A stretch of 64,000 nucleotides of DNA from Caryophanales bacterium UBA743 (GCA_002297365.1 DBKT01000004.1:1-64000); one strand, 5' to 3'. Shown: positions 8,171 through 16,803, numbered from the stretch's first letter. Translations and numbers: made by a program. The notes: generated from the letters alone by a model not told the origin.

Positions 8171-9576
8171 TGGCCAATGAAAAAGACACCTCGTTTCTGG
8201 AAGACGAATACAAATACGATTTCAAGACCAAAGCCAACTCCATTTTCACGACGGGGAAGGGCTTGAATGAAAAAGTCGTAAGAGAGATTTCCCATATCAA
8301 AAACGAACCGGAATGGATGTTGGAATACCGCTTGAAGGCCTTGAAAGCCTTTGAAAAGCTCCCTCTTCCGAATTTCGGGCCAGATCTTTCCTTCCTGGAT
8401 TTCGACTCCTATACCTATTACACCCGTTACGCCCAATCCGACAAGGCGAATTGGAATGAAGTCCCTAGCGCCATTAAAGACACTTTTCAAAAATTAGGCA
8501 TTCCCGAAGCAGAGCAGAAGTTTCTTTCTGGCGTTACCACCCAATATGAATCGGAAGTTGTCTATCATAACATGCTTGATGAAGTCCAAAAGAAAGGCGT
8601 CATTTTCCTTTCTACGGATATGGGCCTTCAATTATTCCCTGAATTGTTTAAAAAATATTTCGGAACGGTTGTGCCGATCGGCGACAATAAATTCGCGGCT
8701 TTGAATGCGGCTGTTTGGAGCGGCGGTTCCTTTATTTATGTTCCAAAAGGAGTCCATTTAGACAAACCCCTTCAATCTTATTTCCGCATCAATAACGAAA
8801 AGTCTGGGCAATTCGAACGTTCTTTGATTATTTGCGATGAAGGCTCTTCCATCAATTATGTGGAAGGCTGCACGGCACCGATCTATTCAAAAGAATCTTT
8901 GCATGCCGCTGTTGTGGAAATCGTTGTTTTAAAAGACGCAAGATGCCGTTATACGACCGTCCAGAATTGGTCTAACAACATCGTGAATCTGGTTACCCAA
9001 AGAGCATTGGTTATGGAAAATGGGCTTATGGAATGGGTGGATGGCAATATTGGTTCCATGCGCAATATGAAATATCCTGCCTGCATCCTAAAAGGGGATG
9101 GGGCAAAGGGAAATGTCATTTCCATTGCCGTTGGCGGCAAGAATCAATTCCAAGATAACGGATCAAGAATGATTCATATTGGCAAAAATACCTCTTCTAA
9201 TGTGATTTCCAAGTCCATTTGCAGAAATGGGGGCGTGGCAAATTTCCGCGGAACGGTGCGTATTATGCCTACAGCGGAAAATTCTCATTCCCATGTCGAA
9301 TGCGATACCCTCATTATCGATGATAAATCGAGATCGGATACGTTCCCAAAGAATGAGATCCGCAATTCCACCAGCTTCATCGAGCATGAGGCAACCGTTT
9401 CAAAGATTTCCGAGGATGAGCTTTTCTATTTGGAATCGCGCGGCATTTCGGAAAAAGACGCGACCCAGATGATCATTATGGGTTTCATTGAGCCTTTTGC
9501 GAAAGAACTTCCGATGGAATATGCGATTGAATTGAATCGTTTGATTGCTTTGGATATGTCAGACTCGATAGGATAG
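8167..9576 (+). CDS. sufB: Fe-S cluster scaffold protein SufB
   Basis: SufB is the main scaffold subunit on which the Fe-S cluster is built, with SufC and SufD. The 469-residue length and the motifs HSHVECDTLIIDDKSRSDTFP and IEHEATVSKISEDELFYLESRGI are diagnostic; the cysteine in VECD matches the cluster cysteine of E. coli SufB. The start overlaps the sufU stop by 4 bases with AGGAGGGG before it. A second ATG follows directly, so the start may be one codon later. mnmG starts only 4 bases after the stop, so the same transcript very likely continues. Confidence 0.98.
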   Translation: MMANEKDTSFLEDEYKYDFKTKANSIFTTGKGLNEKVVREISHIKNEPEWMLEYRLKALKAFEKLPLPNFGPDLSFLDFDSYTYYTRYAQSDKANWNEVPSAIKDTFQKLGIPEAEQKFLSGVTTQYESEVVYHNMLDEVQKKGVIFLSTDMGLQLFPELFKKYFGTVVPIGDNKFAALNAAVWSGGSFIYVPKGVHLDKPLQSYFRINNEKSGQFERSLIICDEGSSINYVEGCTAPIYSKESLHAAVVEIVVLKDARCRYTTVQNWSNNIVNLVTQRALVMENGLMEWVDGNIGSMRNMKYPACILKGDGAKGNVISIAVGGKNQFQDNGSRMIHIGKNTSSNVISKSICRNGGVANFRGTVRIMPTAENSHSHVECDTLIIDDKSRSDTFPKNEIRNSTSFIEHEATVSKISEDELFYLESRGISEKDATQMIIMGFIEPFAKELPMEYAIELNRLIALDMSDSIG

Positions 9577-9580
9577 TCTT

Positions 9581-11458
9581 ATGGATTTTGATTTTGACAT
9601 CATCGTTGTTGGCGGAGGACATGCAGGGGTGGAGGCTGCGATGGCGGGAGCCCATTTAGGCTTGCGCACTCTTTTATGCACCCTGAATAAAAAAATGATC
9701 GCAAACACGCCCTGCAACCCTCACATTGGCGGTTCAGCCAAAGGGATTGTCGTTCGTGAGATTGACGCGTTAGGGGGAATGATGGGCAAGTTTGCGGATC
9801 ATCATCCTCTTCAAATCAAGATGCTGAACACCGGTAAAGGGCCTGGTGTTCAATGCCTTCGCGCCCAAGTGGATAAACATGCCTATCCAGCTTATGTTCA
9901 ATCGGTGTTAGAAAAGACAGACAACTTAACCATCAAAGAATGTCAGGTCGTCTCCCTTCTTCACGATGATAAAAAAGTTTTCGGCGTTGTTTTGGAAAAT
10001 GGTGAGAAAGTTACCTCCAAAGCCACAATCATCACCACCGGAACCTATATGGAGTCCACTTTGATTTCGGGAAAAGAAGTCGTTCCTGGTGGGCCAGATG
10101 GCGAAAAAGCGTCTCATGGATTGGCTTTTTCCTTGAAAGAGATGGGTTTGGATCTTTTCCGCTTAAAGACGGGGACTCCTCCGAGAATCGCTAAAGAGAG
10201 CATCGATTTTACAAACGCTCTGATTCAGCCAGGCATGGATGGAGAACTTGCTTTCTCGTATGAAACGAAAGAGTTCACCCCCTTAAAAGATCAATTGCCT
10301 TGCTGGCTAATCTATACTTCCAAAGAAACCAAGAAATTGGTTTTGGACAACTTGCAAGAGTCCGCTCTTTTTAACGGAACCATTGTAGCCGCAGGGCCCC
10401 GTTATTGCCCTGCCATCGAATCGAAGATGGTTCGCTTTAAAGACAAAGAGCGCCATCAGTTATTCCTTGAGCCCGAATTCCGAGAAGGCAATTCCATCTA
10501 CCTTCAAGGTTTTTCGACGGGTTTCCCTCACGCTTTCCAAGAGAAAATGGTTCATTCTTTGCCAGGATTGGAGCATGCGAAGATTCTGAAATATTCCTAC
10601 GAAATCGAATATGAAGCCATCCGCCCTCTTCAATTTGACTATACTTTGCAAATAAAAAAATACGAAGGGCTTTATGGCGCGGGGCAAATCTGCGGAACTT
10701 CCGGCTATGAAGAAGCGGCTGCCCTTGGCTTGATGTCTGGAATTAACGCCTCTTTGAAGATTTTAGGCAAAGAGCCTCTCATCTTAAGGAGAGACGAAGC
10801 CTATATTGGGGTAATGATCGATGATTTGGTAACAAAAGGGGCGGAAGAGCCTTATCGTCTTCTTTCTTCCCGCGCGGAATATCGCCTTTTGCTACGTCAT
10901 GACAACGCTGATCTCCGTCTTACGAAGCACGGTCATGATATCGGCCTTATTTCCGAAGAGCGTTATGCGCATTTCTTAGAGAAATATCAAAAAATCGATG
11001 AGGCTATCGACGTTCTTAGCAAAACCAATGTTTCCGATAAAGAAAAAATCAACCGCTATCTTTTAGAGAATGGCTATACCGACATATCGGTTGGGCATAA
11101 AGGATTGGAGTTACTCAAGCGACCGAATCTTCATTACAAGGAGATTGCTTCCGCAATGCCAGAGATGTCTTCCTTCCATTTTGATGATGCCTCCGTTTTA
11201 TCCTTGGAAACCAAAGTGAAATATGCCGGTTACATCCAACAAGAAGTCAAAGACGCGGAGCGTGCCATGAAATTGGAGAATATCCATCTTCCCAAGGATT
11301 TAGACTATATGCATATCGATGAGCTTGCCATGGAAGCAAGAGAAAAACTCACACGTGTCGCTCCAATTACCTTAGGGCAAGCTTCCCGTATTTCTGGAGT
11401 AAACCCTGCCGACATATCCATTTTGATTATCACGTTGAAGAAAAGAGGTATCTTATGA
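9581..11458 (+). CDS. mnmG: tRNA uridine-34 modification enzyme MnmG
   Basis: MnmG (GidA) is the FAD-dependent partner of MnmE that installs the carboxymethylaminomethyl group on U34 of several tRNAs, using methylene-tetrahydrofolate. The FAD motif VVGGGHAG is at residues 9-16, followed by the conserved NPHIGGSAKG and the RAEYRLLLRHDNADLRLT block. The length of 625 is normal. It follows sufB by 4 bases and overlaps rsmG by 4 (ATGA). The pair mnmG-rsmG-parA-parB is an old arrangement in Firmicutes; here it is attached to the end of the suf unit. Confidence 0.98.
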   Translation: MDFDFDIIVVGGGHAGVEAAMAGAHLGLRTLLCTLNKKMIANTPCNPHIGGSAKGIVVREIDALGGMMGKFADHHPLQIKMLNTGKGPGVQCLRAQVDKHAYPAYVQSVLEKTDNLTIKECQVVSLLHDDKKVFGVVLENGEKVTSKATIITTGTYMESTLISGKEVVPGGPDGEKASHGLAFSLKEMGLDLFRLKTGTPPRIAKESIDFTNALIQPGMDGELAFSYETKEFTPLKDQLPCWLIYTSKETKKLVLDNLQESALFNGTIVAAGPRYCPAIESKMVRFKDKERHQLFLEPEFREGNSIYLQGFSTGFPHAFQEKMVHSLPGLEHAKILKYSYEIEYEAIRPLQFDYTLQIKKYEGLYGAGQICGTSGYEEAAALGLMSGINASLKILGKEPLILRRDEAYIGVMIDDLVTKGAEEPYRLLSSRAEYRLLLRHDNADLRLTKHGHDIGLISEERYAHFLEKYQKIDEAIDVLSKTNVSDKEKINRYLLENGYTDISVGHKGLELLKRPNLHYKEIASAMPEMSSFHFDDASVLSLETKVKYAGYIQQEVKDAERAMKLENIHLPKDLDYMHIDELAMEAREKLTRVAPITLGQASRISGVNPADISILIITLKKRGIL

Positions 11459-12162
11459 CATATGAGGAAATGGCCGCCCTACTCAAAGAAAAAGGGATTC
11501 TTCTCACTGAAGAATGTTTGCAGAAGCTTGATGAATACCTTCATCTTTTGATTGAATGGAATGAGCGTTTCAACCTCACTTCCATCAAAACGGAAGGAGA
11601 AATCATTGAGAAACATTTCTATGATTGCTTGCTTGCTAGTGACCCTTCTCTTCTTAAGGAAGGGAAAAAGGTTGCCGATCTTGGCTCTGGCGCAGGTTTT
11701 CCGGGATTGGTTTGGGCCATATGCTTCCCTAAGGCCTCCTATACCTTGATCGAAGCCACGAAAAAGAAATGCACCTTCCTAGAGGAAGTGGCCCGTGTCT
11801 TAGGACTGACGAATGTGACGGTTCTTAACGGAAGGGTGGAGGAACTTCCTAGCACCTACAAGGAAAGTTTTGATGTGGTGACGGCAAGAGCGGTAGCGGA
11901 GCTTCCTATTCTTGCCGAATTGGCCTTGCCTTTTTTAAAAGTGAACGGAACTTTCGTTGCTATGAAAGGCGCTCATGGCGAGCATGAATTAAAAAATGCC
12001 GAACACGCTTGCAAAGTTCTCGGCGTCAGTAAAATCTCTATTTCTTTATCTTCTCTTCCTAATGATGAGGGAGAAAGGTGTAATATATATCTTCTGAAAG
12101 GCAAAAAAACCGACAAACGTTATCCTCGGAAATATAGTGATATCCTGAAGAAACCTCTTTAA
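11455..12162 (+). CDS. rsmG: 16S rRNA (guanine-N7) methyltransferase RsmG
   Basis: RsmG (GidB) methylates G527 of 16S rRNA with S-adenosylmethionine. The SAM-binding loop VADLGSGAGFPG and the later VTARAVAELPILAELALP block are family hallmarks. The length of 235 is normal. The ATG overlaps the mnmG stop. A tRNA-Arg gene begins eight bases after the stop, so the mRNA probably runs through the tRNA to the terminator beyond it. Confidence 0.97.
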   Translation: MTYEEMAALLKEKGILLTEECLQKLDEYLHLLIEWNERFNLTSIKTEGEIIEKHFYDCLLASDPSLLKEGKKVADLGSGAGFPGLVWAICFPKASYTLIEATKKKCTFLEEVARVLGLTNVTVLNGRVEELPSTYKESFDVVTARAVAELPILAELALPFLKVNGTFVAMKGAHGEHELKNAEHACKVLGVSKISISLSSLPNDEGERCNIYLLKGKKTDKRYPRKYSDILKKPL

Positions 12163-12170
12163 GCTTCTAT

Positions 12171-12247
12171 GCGCCTGTAGCTCAATTGGATAGAGCAACA
12201 GTCTTCGAAACTGTCGGTTAGGCGTTCAAGTCGCCTCAGGCGCGCCA
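12171..12247 (+). tRNA. tRNA-Arg (UCG)
   Basis: This is a 77-base cloverleaf with acceptor stem GCGCCTG/CAGGCGC, anticodon loop CTTCGAA (anticodon UCG, reading CGN) and T-arm GTTCAAG. CCA is encoded. It lies 8 bases after rsmG with no promoter visible between, so it is probably cut out of the suf-mnmG-rsmG transcript. Confidence 0.96.
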
Positions 12248-12258
12248 AAAAAAGTGTG

Positions 12259-12299
12259 GACCCATGTATGAGAATTGCATTCTTCGTGGGTCTTTTTTT
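12259..12299 (+). terminator. Intrinsic terminator after tRNA-Arg
   Basis: A long hairpin (12259-12266 with 12285-12292, extended inward by a second helix) is followed by seven T. It closes the suf-mnmG-rsmG-tRNA unit. Confidence 0.85.
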
Positions 12300-12366
12300 C
12301 TTGGAGGTTTTCCCTCGTGGCAAAAACAAATCAAGGTCAAGCGTTTTTCTTTTTCAATAAGAGTTG

Positions 12367-12372
12367 TAAAAT
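12367..12372 (+). promoter_or_regulatory. -10 box placed for leaderless parA transcript
   Basis: TAAAAT ends six bases before the parA ATG, which puts the expected transcription start on the A of the start codon. No Shine-Dalgarno precedes this ATG, and an in-frame TAA occurs within the same box. No good -35 box was found. Confidence 0.45.
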
Positions 12373-12378
12373 CATTGC

Positions 12379-13158
12379 ATGGCACGCGTTATTTCGGTTG
12401 CAAATCAAAAAGGGGGAGTGGGGAAGACTACGACAGCCATTAACCTCTCTAGCGCTTTAGCGCAAAATGGGAAAAGAGTCCTTCTCGTTGATTTCGATTC
12501 CCAAGGGAACGCCACGCGCGGTTTGGGTTTGCAAGTCACCCAGATGCCTCTTACCGTTTTCGATGCGGTTATAAATTCAACGGATATCAACCTAATCATT
12601 AAGCGAAGCAAGGTGGACAATCTAGATATTGTTCCTGCAAACTTACGTTTAGCCTCTTTGGATACCTATGTCTCTTCGCATAGCCTTCCAAAGCCTTTTT
12701 ATCTTTTGAAAGATTGTTTGTCGAAGATCAAAGAAAAATACGATTTCATCTTGATTGATTGTCCTCCATCGTTGGGGCTTCTTTGTCTGAATGCTTTGGT
12801 TGCCTCCGATTCGGTTTTGATTCCCGTCCAATGCGAATATTTCGCAATGGAAGCCGTTGCTTCCATCCTTTCTAGCATCACAAAGATACAAAAAGACTAT
12901 AACCATTCTTTAAAGATCGAAGGCTTTCTTCTGACGATGTACGAAGCGAACACTTCCCTTTGCACGGAAGTGGCTCAGCAAGTCAGAGGTCTTTTCAAAG
13001 AGAACACTTTCTTGACCACGATCCCTAGAAATATTTCCATTCCTGAAGCAAGCGCCCATGGGGAAGCGGTCACTACTTACCGTCCTTCCGCGAAGGGCTC
13101 CATCGCTTATTTTGCTTTAGCAAGAGAGATTCTTGATTATGCCAAAAAAGAAAGCTAA
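12379..13158 (+). CDS. parA: Chromosome partitioning ATPase ParA (Soj)
   Basis: ParA is a deviant Walker ATPase that drives chromosome or origin segregation with ParB. The motif KGGVGKTT (residues 11-18, with the signature K11 and K16), FDSQGNATRG and FILIDCPPSLG are all present, and the 259-residue length matches chromosomal Soj. It follows mnmG-rsmG and precedes parB, as near the origin of many Firmicutes. The ATG has no ribosome site; a strong TTGGAGG at 12301-12307 instead serves a GTG frame at 12317 that overlaps out of frame. Confidence 0.95.
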   Translation: MARVISVANQKGGVGKTTTAINLSSALAQNGKRVLLVDFDSQGNATRGLGLQVTQMPLTVFDAVINSTDINLIIKRSKVDNLDIVPANLRLASLDTYVSSHSLPKPFYLLKDCLSKIKEKYDFILIDCPPSLGLLCLNALVASDSVLIPVQCEYFAMEAVASILSSITKIQKDYNHSLKIEGFLLTMYEANTSLCTEVAQQVRGLFKENTFLTTIPRNISIPEASAHGEAVTTYRPSAKGSIAYFALAREILDYAKKES

Positions 13159-13969
13159 CCCTTCATTAAAAGACCTTCTTAGCCGTTATTCCCAGAATGA
13201 CGTTATCGCGGAAATGGAACGCGAATATGCGTCCATTTCATCGAAAAACATCCCTCTTTCTTCCATTGACGACAACCATGTTGTAAAAAAGGTGTCCTTT
13301 CCTAAAGATATGGTTCATTCTCTCGGAGAATCCCTAAAAGAAAAAGGCTTCTTTTCCCCTTTGCTTGTGCGTCCTTCGGGAACGCATTACGAATTGATTC
13401 TTGGGAGAAAGCGTTTTGTCGGCGCGAAGGAAGCCGGATTGAAATACGTCCCTTGCATTATCCGTGATGTTTCCGATGAAGAGGTTCTCCTTACCCTATT
13501 GGCGGATACCCGCGATCAAAGAGAAGGCAACGTAGTGGAGATGGCCCTTATTTTCGAAGCCCTTCAGGAAAAATACAAATACTCCCAGAAGACCTTAGGG
13601 AAAGTAGCTCACCTTTCAAGAAGCCAAGTTACCAATATTCTTCGGCTGTTGCATCTTCCAGACGAAGTTTTAAAAGAAATCATGCTCGGCACCCTTTCTT
13701 ATGGGCACGCAAAAGCGATTGCCTCCTTGTCTGATAAACGTATTTCGGATATCGTTCGTAAAATTCATAAAGAGCATCTTTCCGTTCGAGAAACGGAATA
13801 TCTAGCCAAACGAATACAGAATAATGAGAGTCACGTTCCTTCTTTGGAAAAAGCAAAAGAAAAATACAACGCCTCATCCGTGGTGGTTAAAAAGAAATCT
13901 GTCACTTTGTATTTCGCTTCTGAGAAGGAAAGAGACGAGTTCCTCTTGGAAAAGGATTTAACAAAATAA
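13139..13969 (+). CDS. parB: Chromosome partitioning protein ParB (Spo0J-like)
   Basis: ParB binds centromere sites and, in this family, CTP. The N-terminal domain has LVRPSGTHYELILGRKRFVGAKEAG (residues 77-100), equal to the usual GERRxRA region, and DTRDQREGNVVE follows; a helix-turn-helix lies near residues 150-172 (QKTLGKVAHLSRSQVTNILRLL). The 276-residue length fits. The ATG at 13139 is preferred over an upstream TTG because AGAGAG lies nine bases before it. It overlaps the end of parA by 20 bases, so the two are one unit. The second nucleotide-binding box is divergent. No parS site was found nearby. Confidence 0.9.
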   Translation: MPKKKANPSLKDLLSRYSQNDVIAEMEREYASISSKNIPLSSIDDNHVVKKVSFPKDMVHSLGESLKEKGFFSPLLVRPSGTHYELILGRKRFVGAKEAGLKYVPCIIRDVSDEEVLLTLLADTRDQREGNVVEMALIFEALQEKYKYSQKTLGKVAHLSRSQVTNILRLLHLPDEVLKEIMLGTLSYGHAKAIASLSDKRISDIVRKIHKEHLSVRETEYLAKRIQNNESHVPSLEKAKEKYNASSVVVKKKSVTLYFASEKERDEFLLEKDLTK

Positions 13970-14225
13970 AGGGAATAGGCAATAAGATTTGAATGCCAGA
14001 CCCTAACAAAGAATCTGCAATCCTTCCTAAGAAAAGAAACATAACGAGCAACGGTCGAGTGAACTAAGATGTTTCTGCCTCTTTGAACTCCATCAAACCG
14101 CAAATAGATTTGAAATGCTTCTCCCATGATTTTTCTTAAATCCATATTTTTGTTTCTGCTTTCATTCCTGTGCATTAAGTAAGTGCCACTCAAAGGCTTT
14201 TGAAAAACGAAGGGATGTATACGAA
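13970..14225. other. Gap after parB without recognised gene
   Basis: I see no convincing gene here. A minus-strand open frame of 134 codons runs through it, but it overlaps the end of parB and has no ribosome site or known motif. No terminator with a clear T-tract follows parB. Confidence 0.4.
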
Positions 14226-14253
14226 TTGACAGCATAGCAAAGAGTGCTAGACT
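14226..14253 (+). promoter_or_regulatory. Promoter of the FMN riboswitch-ribU unit
   Basis: A perfect TTGACA (14226-14231) is followed after 16 bases by TAGACT (14248-14253), which also has the TGn extension at 14245-14247. The expected start is about 14260, just before the riboswitch. Confidence 0.75.
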
Positions 14254-14261
14254 TTTTACGT

Positions 14262-14366
14262 ACTTCAGGGTGACGTGAAATTCGTCAATTGGTGGTAAAG
14301 CCCACGAGCGTAAGCACGAACTGGTGTGATTCCAGTGCCAACGGTAAAGTCCGGATTGGAAGAAGA
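14262..14366 (+). promoter_or_regulatory. FMN riboswitch (RFN element)
   Basis: The conserved RFN blocks appear in order: CAGGGTGACGTGAAATTC, GGTGGTAAAGCCCACGAGC, CTGGTGTGATTCCAG, GCCAACGGTAAAGTCCGGAT, then GGAAGAAG, which closes the P1 stem with ACTTC at 14262-14266. It senses FMN and controls riboflavin uptake through the following ribU. Confidence 0.93.
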
Positions 14367-14379
14367 GCTATTGCATTTT

Positions 14380-14411
14380 CCCCTGAAGAATTCTTCGGAG
14401 GTTTTCTTTTT
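14380..14411 (+). terminator. Riboswitch expression platform: terminator overlapping the ribU ribosome site
   Basis: A hairpin (14380-14388 with 14393-14401, loop AATT) contains the GGAGG of ribU and is followed by TTTTCTTTTT up to the ATG. Its left arm CCCTGAAG (14381-14388) is a perfect 8-base complement of CTTCAGGG (14263-14270) at the foot of the aptamer, giving a clear antiterminator. With FMN bound, both transcription and ribosome access would be lowered. Confidence 0.75.
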
Positions 14412-15116
14412 ATGGGTCAATTTTGGAATTATTTTTCTGTCGCGATGACGATGGCTTTTCTTGTGGCGCTCCTCAAGGTTTATAGTCGTTTTCAGCCAAA
14501 CCGTGAATTTAATTGGGTGAGATTTGTGGCGCGCGTTGGTGTTTTTGCAGCTATCTCAACGATTTTGTATGTCGTTCCTATCTTTCAAATAAGCTTGCCA
14601 TTCGTTCCCTCTTTCATGAACCTTCATTTCGATGAGGTCCCTGCTATGATCGCAGGATATGCCTATGGTCCCATTGTCGGGGAGGCGGTTTTGCTTGTGA
14701 AAACATTCATCAAGCTTCCAATGACAAGCACGATGTGCGTGGGCGAGATAGCGGATTTTATTTTCTCTTCTTTTTATGTTTTGCCTGCCGCATGGATCTA
14801 CAAAAAGATGAGGAACATGAAAGGCGTCTTCATCGGTTTTGGCTTTTCCACTGTCGTTCAGATCCTTGTTGCGATGTCTCTTAACGTTTATTGGATTTTG
14901 CCATTCTACATGAATGTTATGGGTTTTCCTGCCAATGAGCTTCTCCAATTATGTCAAAAAGCCGTGCCTTTTATTACCGATTTGGGGTGGTCTTACGCTT
15001 TCTTCGGCGTCATGCCGTTGAACATCATCAAAGACATATCCGTCTTTTTTATCACTTTCTTGGTTTATCGCACGATCCGGAAGGCCCTTCATTGGGAAAA
15101 GGCTGCCTCAAAATAA
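14412..15116 (+). CDS. ribU: Riboflavin ECF transporter S component RibU
   Basis: RibU is the membrane substrate-binding subunit of an ECF-type riboflavin importer that works with a shared EcfA/A'/T module (not in this window). The family block LHFDEVPAMIAGYAYGPIVGEAVLLVKTFIKLPMT is present and about six membrane segments can be seen. The ATG at 14412 is chosen because GGAGG lies ten bases before it; the frame stays open upstream through the riboswitch but that part is untranslated leader. The length of 234 is slightly above the usual 190-210. The FMN riboswitch before it supports riboflavin as the substrate. Confidence 0.93.
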   Translation: MGQFWNYFSVAMTMAFLVALLKVYSRFQPNREFNWVRFVARVGVFAAISTILYVVPIFQISLPFVPSFMNLHFDEVPAMIAGYAYGPIVGEAVLLVKTFIKLPMTSTMCVGEIADFIFSSFYVLPAAWIYKKMRNMKGVFIGFGFSTVVQILVAMSLNVYWILPFYMNVMGFPANELLQLCQKAVPFITDLGWSYAFFGVMPLNIIKDISVFFITFLVYRTIRKALHWEKAASK

Positions 15117-15145
15117 AAAACGACCGACTGGGTCGCTTTTCTTTG
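15115..15145. terminator. Bidirectional terminator between ribU and the MATE gene
   Basis: CGACC (15121-15125) pairs with GGTCG (15131-15135); T-rich sequence follows on the plus strand and A-rich sequence precedes it, so it can serve both convergent genes. Confidence 0.7.
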
Positions 15146-15199
15146 CATTTCGATTCTTAAATTCAGGATTGGCTATATGCATTAGGCGAAAAGAAGCCT

Positions 15200-16684
15200 C
15201 TAATTCTCTTTATTAATGTGGGAAACTTCTTGAAGAGCTTGGCTTGGAAGGAATTCCGTTCGGAAGATTTTCCTTTCCGTAAGCAAAACAACGGGTATAT
15301 AAATAACGTCAACGATAGCCCAGCTTAAAGGATAGGTGAAATAAAGCCAGAAGATGGTATGGAAATAATCCAAACGGAAAAGAGTGTAGAGGAAGAGAAT
15401 TCTGCTTCCTGTTATCCCAATTAAGGTAATTAAGGCTGGAGCGGTGGAACGTTTCATTCCTCTTAAATATTGCCCATCGACATCCATAAAGCCATCAAGG
15501 CAATAAGTGAGCATCATCAAGACCAATCTTTCTTTGCCAGCGGCTAAGGCGTTCGAACGGTTGACTCCCTTGCCGTCGGTGATAAAGATCCCGAGGATTT
15601 CTGTCGGCCAAATAAGCGTGATGATGGTGCATATACCCCACCAAATCAACATCCAAATCATGGAATACCAGAAAATCTTACGAATGTTTTCTTTCTTCCT
15701 TGCGCCATAATTTTGGCCGACGAAAGAGACGCATGTCATAGCGGCCGCGTCAATAAAGGCATAGACGTATCCCTCAATTTGAGAGGAAGCGGAAGACCCG
15801 GCAATGATTTCTGTCTGAGAGATAAGGACGCCGTCAATCGTGTAATTCGTAATCGTATATAAGCTCGATTGAATCAAAACGTTCGGGATGTTGAATCCTA
15901 AAGCCTGAATGCCGGCTGGCAAACCGATTTTAATGACGCTAAGAAGGGATTGTTTATCCATTTTCATTCCTTTGAAAGTCAGGTGGATGTACCCCTTTTT
16001 GTTAATCCATAGCCATAAAACGGTGAGTATTGCGGATATCGCCTCGGAAAGAACGGTCGCCCAGGCAACGCCAGAGACATCCATGTCGAAAAAGATAACG
16101 AAAATCAAATCGAAGGCGATATTGATGATGCCAGAAATAATAAGGATATACAAAGGCCTTCTGGAATCGCCTAACGCCCTTAAGCATTGCGACCCGAAAT
16201 TATAGACAAGGAGAAATGGCGCGCCAATGAAATAGATCTCCAAGTATTCGACGGATTTGGCGAAGATTTCCTCAGGGGTGCCCATTAATTCCAAAAGATA
16301 AGGCGCAAGGAAATAGCCGCCGATGGCCACAACCAATCCAACAAGCAAAGAAAAGACAAGAGAGGTGTGCAAGACTTTCTCCGCGACGTCTTTGTGATTG
16401 GCGCCTTTTGCGTTGCCTAAGGCGACGTTTGCTCCAACCGCAATCGAAACGAAGAAAGACACCAATAAATTGATTAAAGCGGAATTGCTTCCGACAGCGG
16501 ACATGGAATTGCTTCCGCCTCCAAAATTAGAAACGGTATATAAATCAACAGTCGTATAGAGCAGCTGCAAAATGGTTGTCAATGCCATCGGAAGAGAGAA
16601 AAGAGGTATTTTCCAGAAAAGATTTCCGGTTGTTAAATCCATTTCTTGGAAGTGATTTCTCTTTGTGTTTTCCATAAATACCAT
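15200..16684 (-). CDS. MATE family efflux transporter
   Basis: This 494-residue integral membrane protein belongs to the MATE family, which exports drugs or metabolites in exchange for Na+ or H+. The N-terminal GNLFWKIPLFSLPMALTTILQLLYTTVDLYTVSNFGG and the mid-protein QALGFNIPNVLIQ are typical, and about twelve membrane segments are visible. The ATG at 16684 is chosen because AGGAAAGG precedes it; the ATG at 16675 is a close alternative. It has its own promoter downstream of the ferredoxin terminator. The substrate is unknown. Confidence 0.92.
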   Translation of the reverse strand: MVFMENTKRNHFQEMDLTTGNLFWKIPLFSLPMALTTILQLLYTTVDLYTVSNFGGGSNSMSAVGSNSALINLLVSFFVSIAVGANVALGNAKGANHKDVAEKVLHTSLVFSLLVGLVVAIGGYFLAPYLLELMGTPEEIFAKSVEYLEIYFIGAPFLLVYNFGSQCLRALGDSRRPLYILIISGIINIAFDLIFVIFFDMDVSGVAWATVLSEAISAILTVLWLWINKKGYIHLTFKGMKMDKQSLLSVIKIGLPAGIQALGFNIPNVLIQSSLYTITNYTIDGVLISQTEIIAGSSASSQIEGYVYAFIDAAAMTCVSFVGQNYGARKKENIRKIFWYSMIWMLIWWGICTIITLIWPTEILGIFITDGKGVNRSNALAAGKERLVLMMLTYCLDGFMDVDGQYLRGMKRSTAPALITLIGITGSRILFLYTLFRLDYFHTIFWLYFTYPLSWAIVDVIYIPVVLLTERKIFRTEFLPSQALQEVSHINKEN

Positions 16685-16715
16685 TTCGCCTTTCCTTTTT
16701 GAGCAAACGTTTGAT

Positions 16716-16743
16716 ATTTTAATCTTTCTAATTTTCTTTTCAA
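16716..16743 (-). promoter_or_regulatory. Promoter of the MATE gene
   Basis: On the minus strand TTGAAA (16738-16743) and TAAAAT (16716-16721) are separated by 16 bases. Confidence 0.6.
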
Positions 16744-16756
16744 CCAAATCGGGCAA

Positions 16757-16788
16757 AAGAAAAAAACTCCCAAATAAAATGGGAGTTT
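16757..16788 (-). terminator. Terminator after ferredoxin
   Basis: An 8-bp stem (16764-16771 with 16781-16788) is followed on the minus strand by a T-tract. It separates the ferredoxin gene from the MATE gene. Confidence 0.85.
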
Positions 16789-16803
16789 AAATGCTATATC
16801 GAA

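Noticed and set aside
8160..8175. Mollicute-type UGA-as-tryptophan code
   Set aside because: UGA ends sufU, mnmG and miaB at sensible places, and tryptophan codons in conserved positions are UGG.
13831..14235. Minus-strand open frame of 134 codons behind parB
   Set aside because: It overlaps the end of parB and the ribU promoter, has no ribosome site and shows no domain or signal; it looks like a shadow frame.
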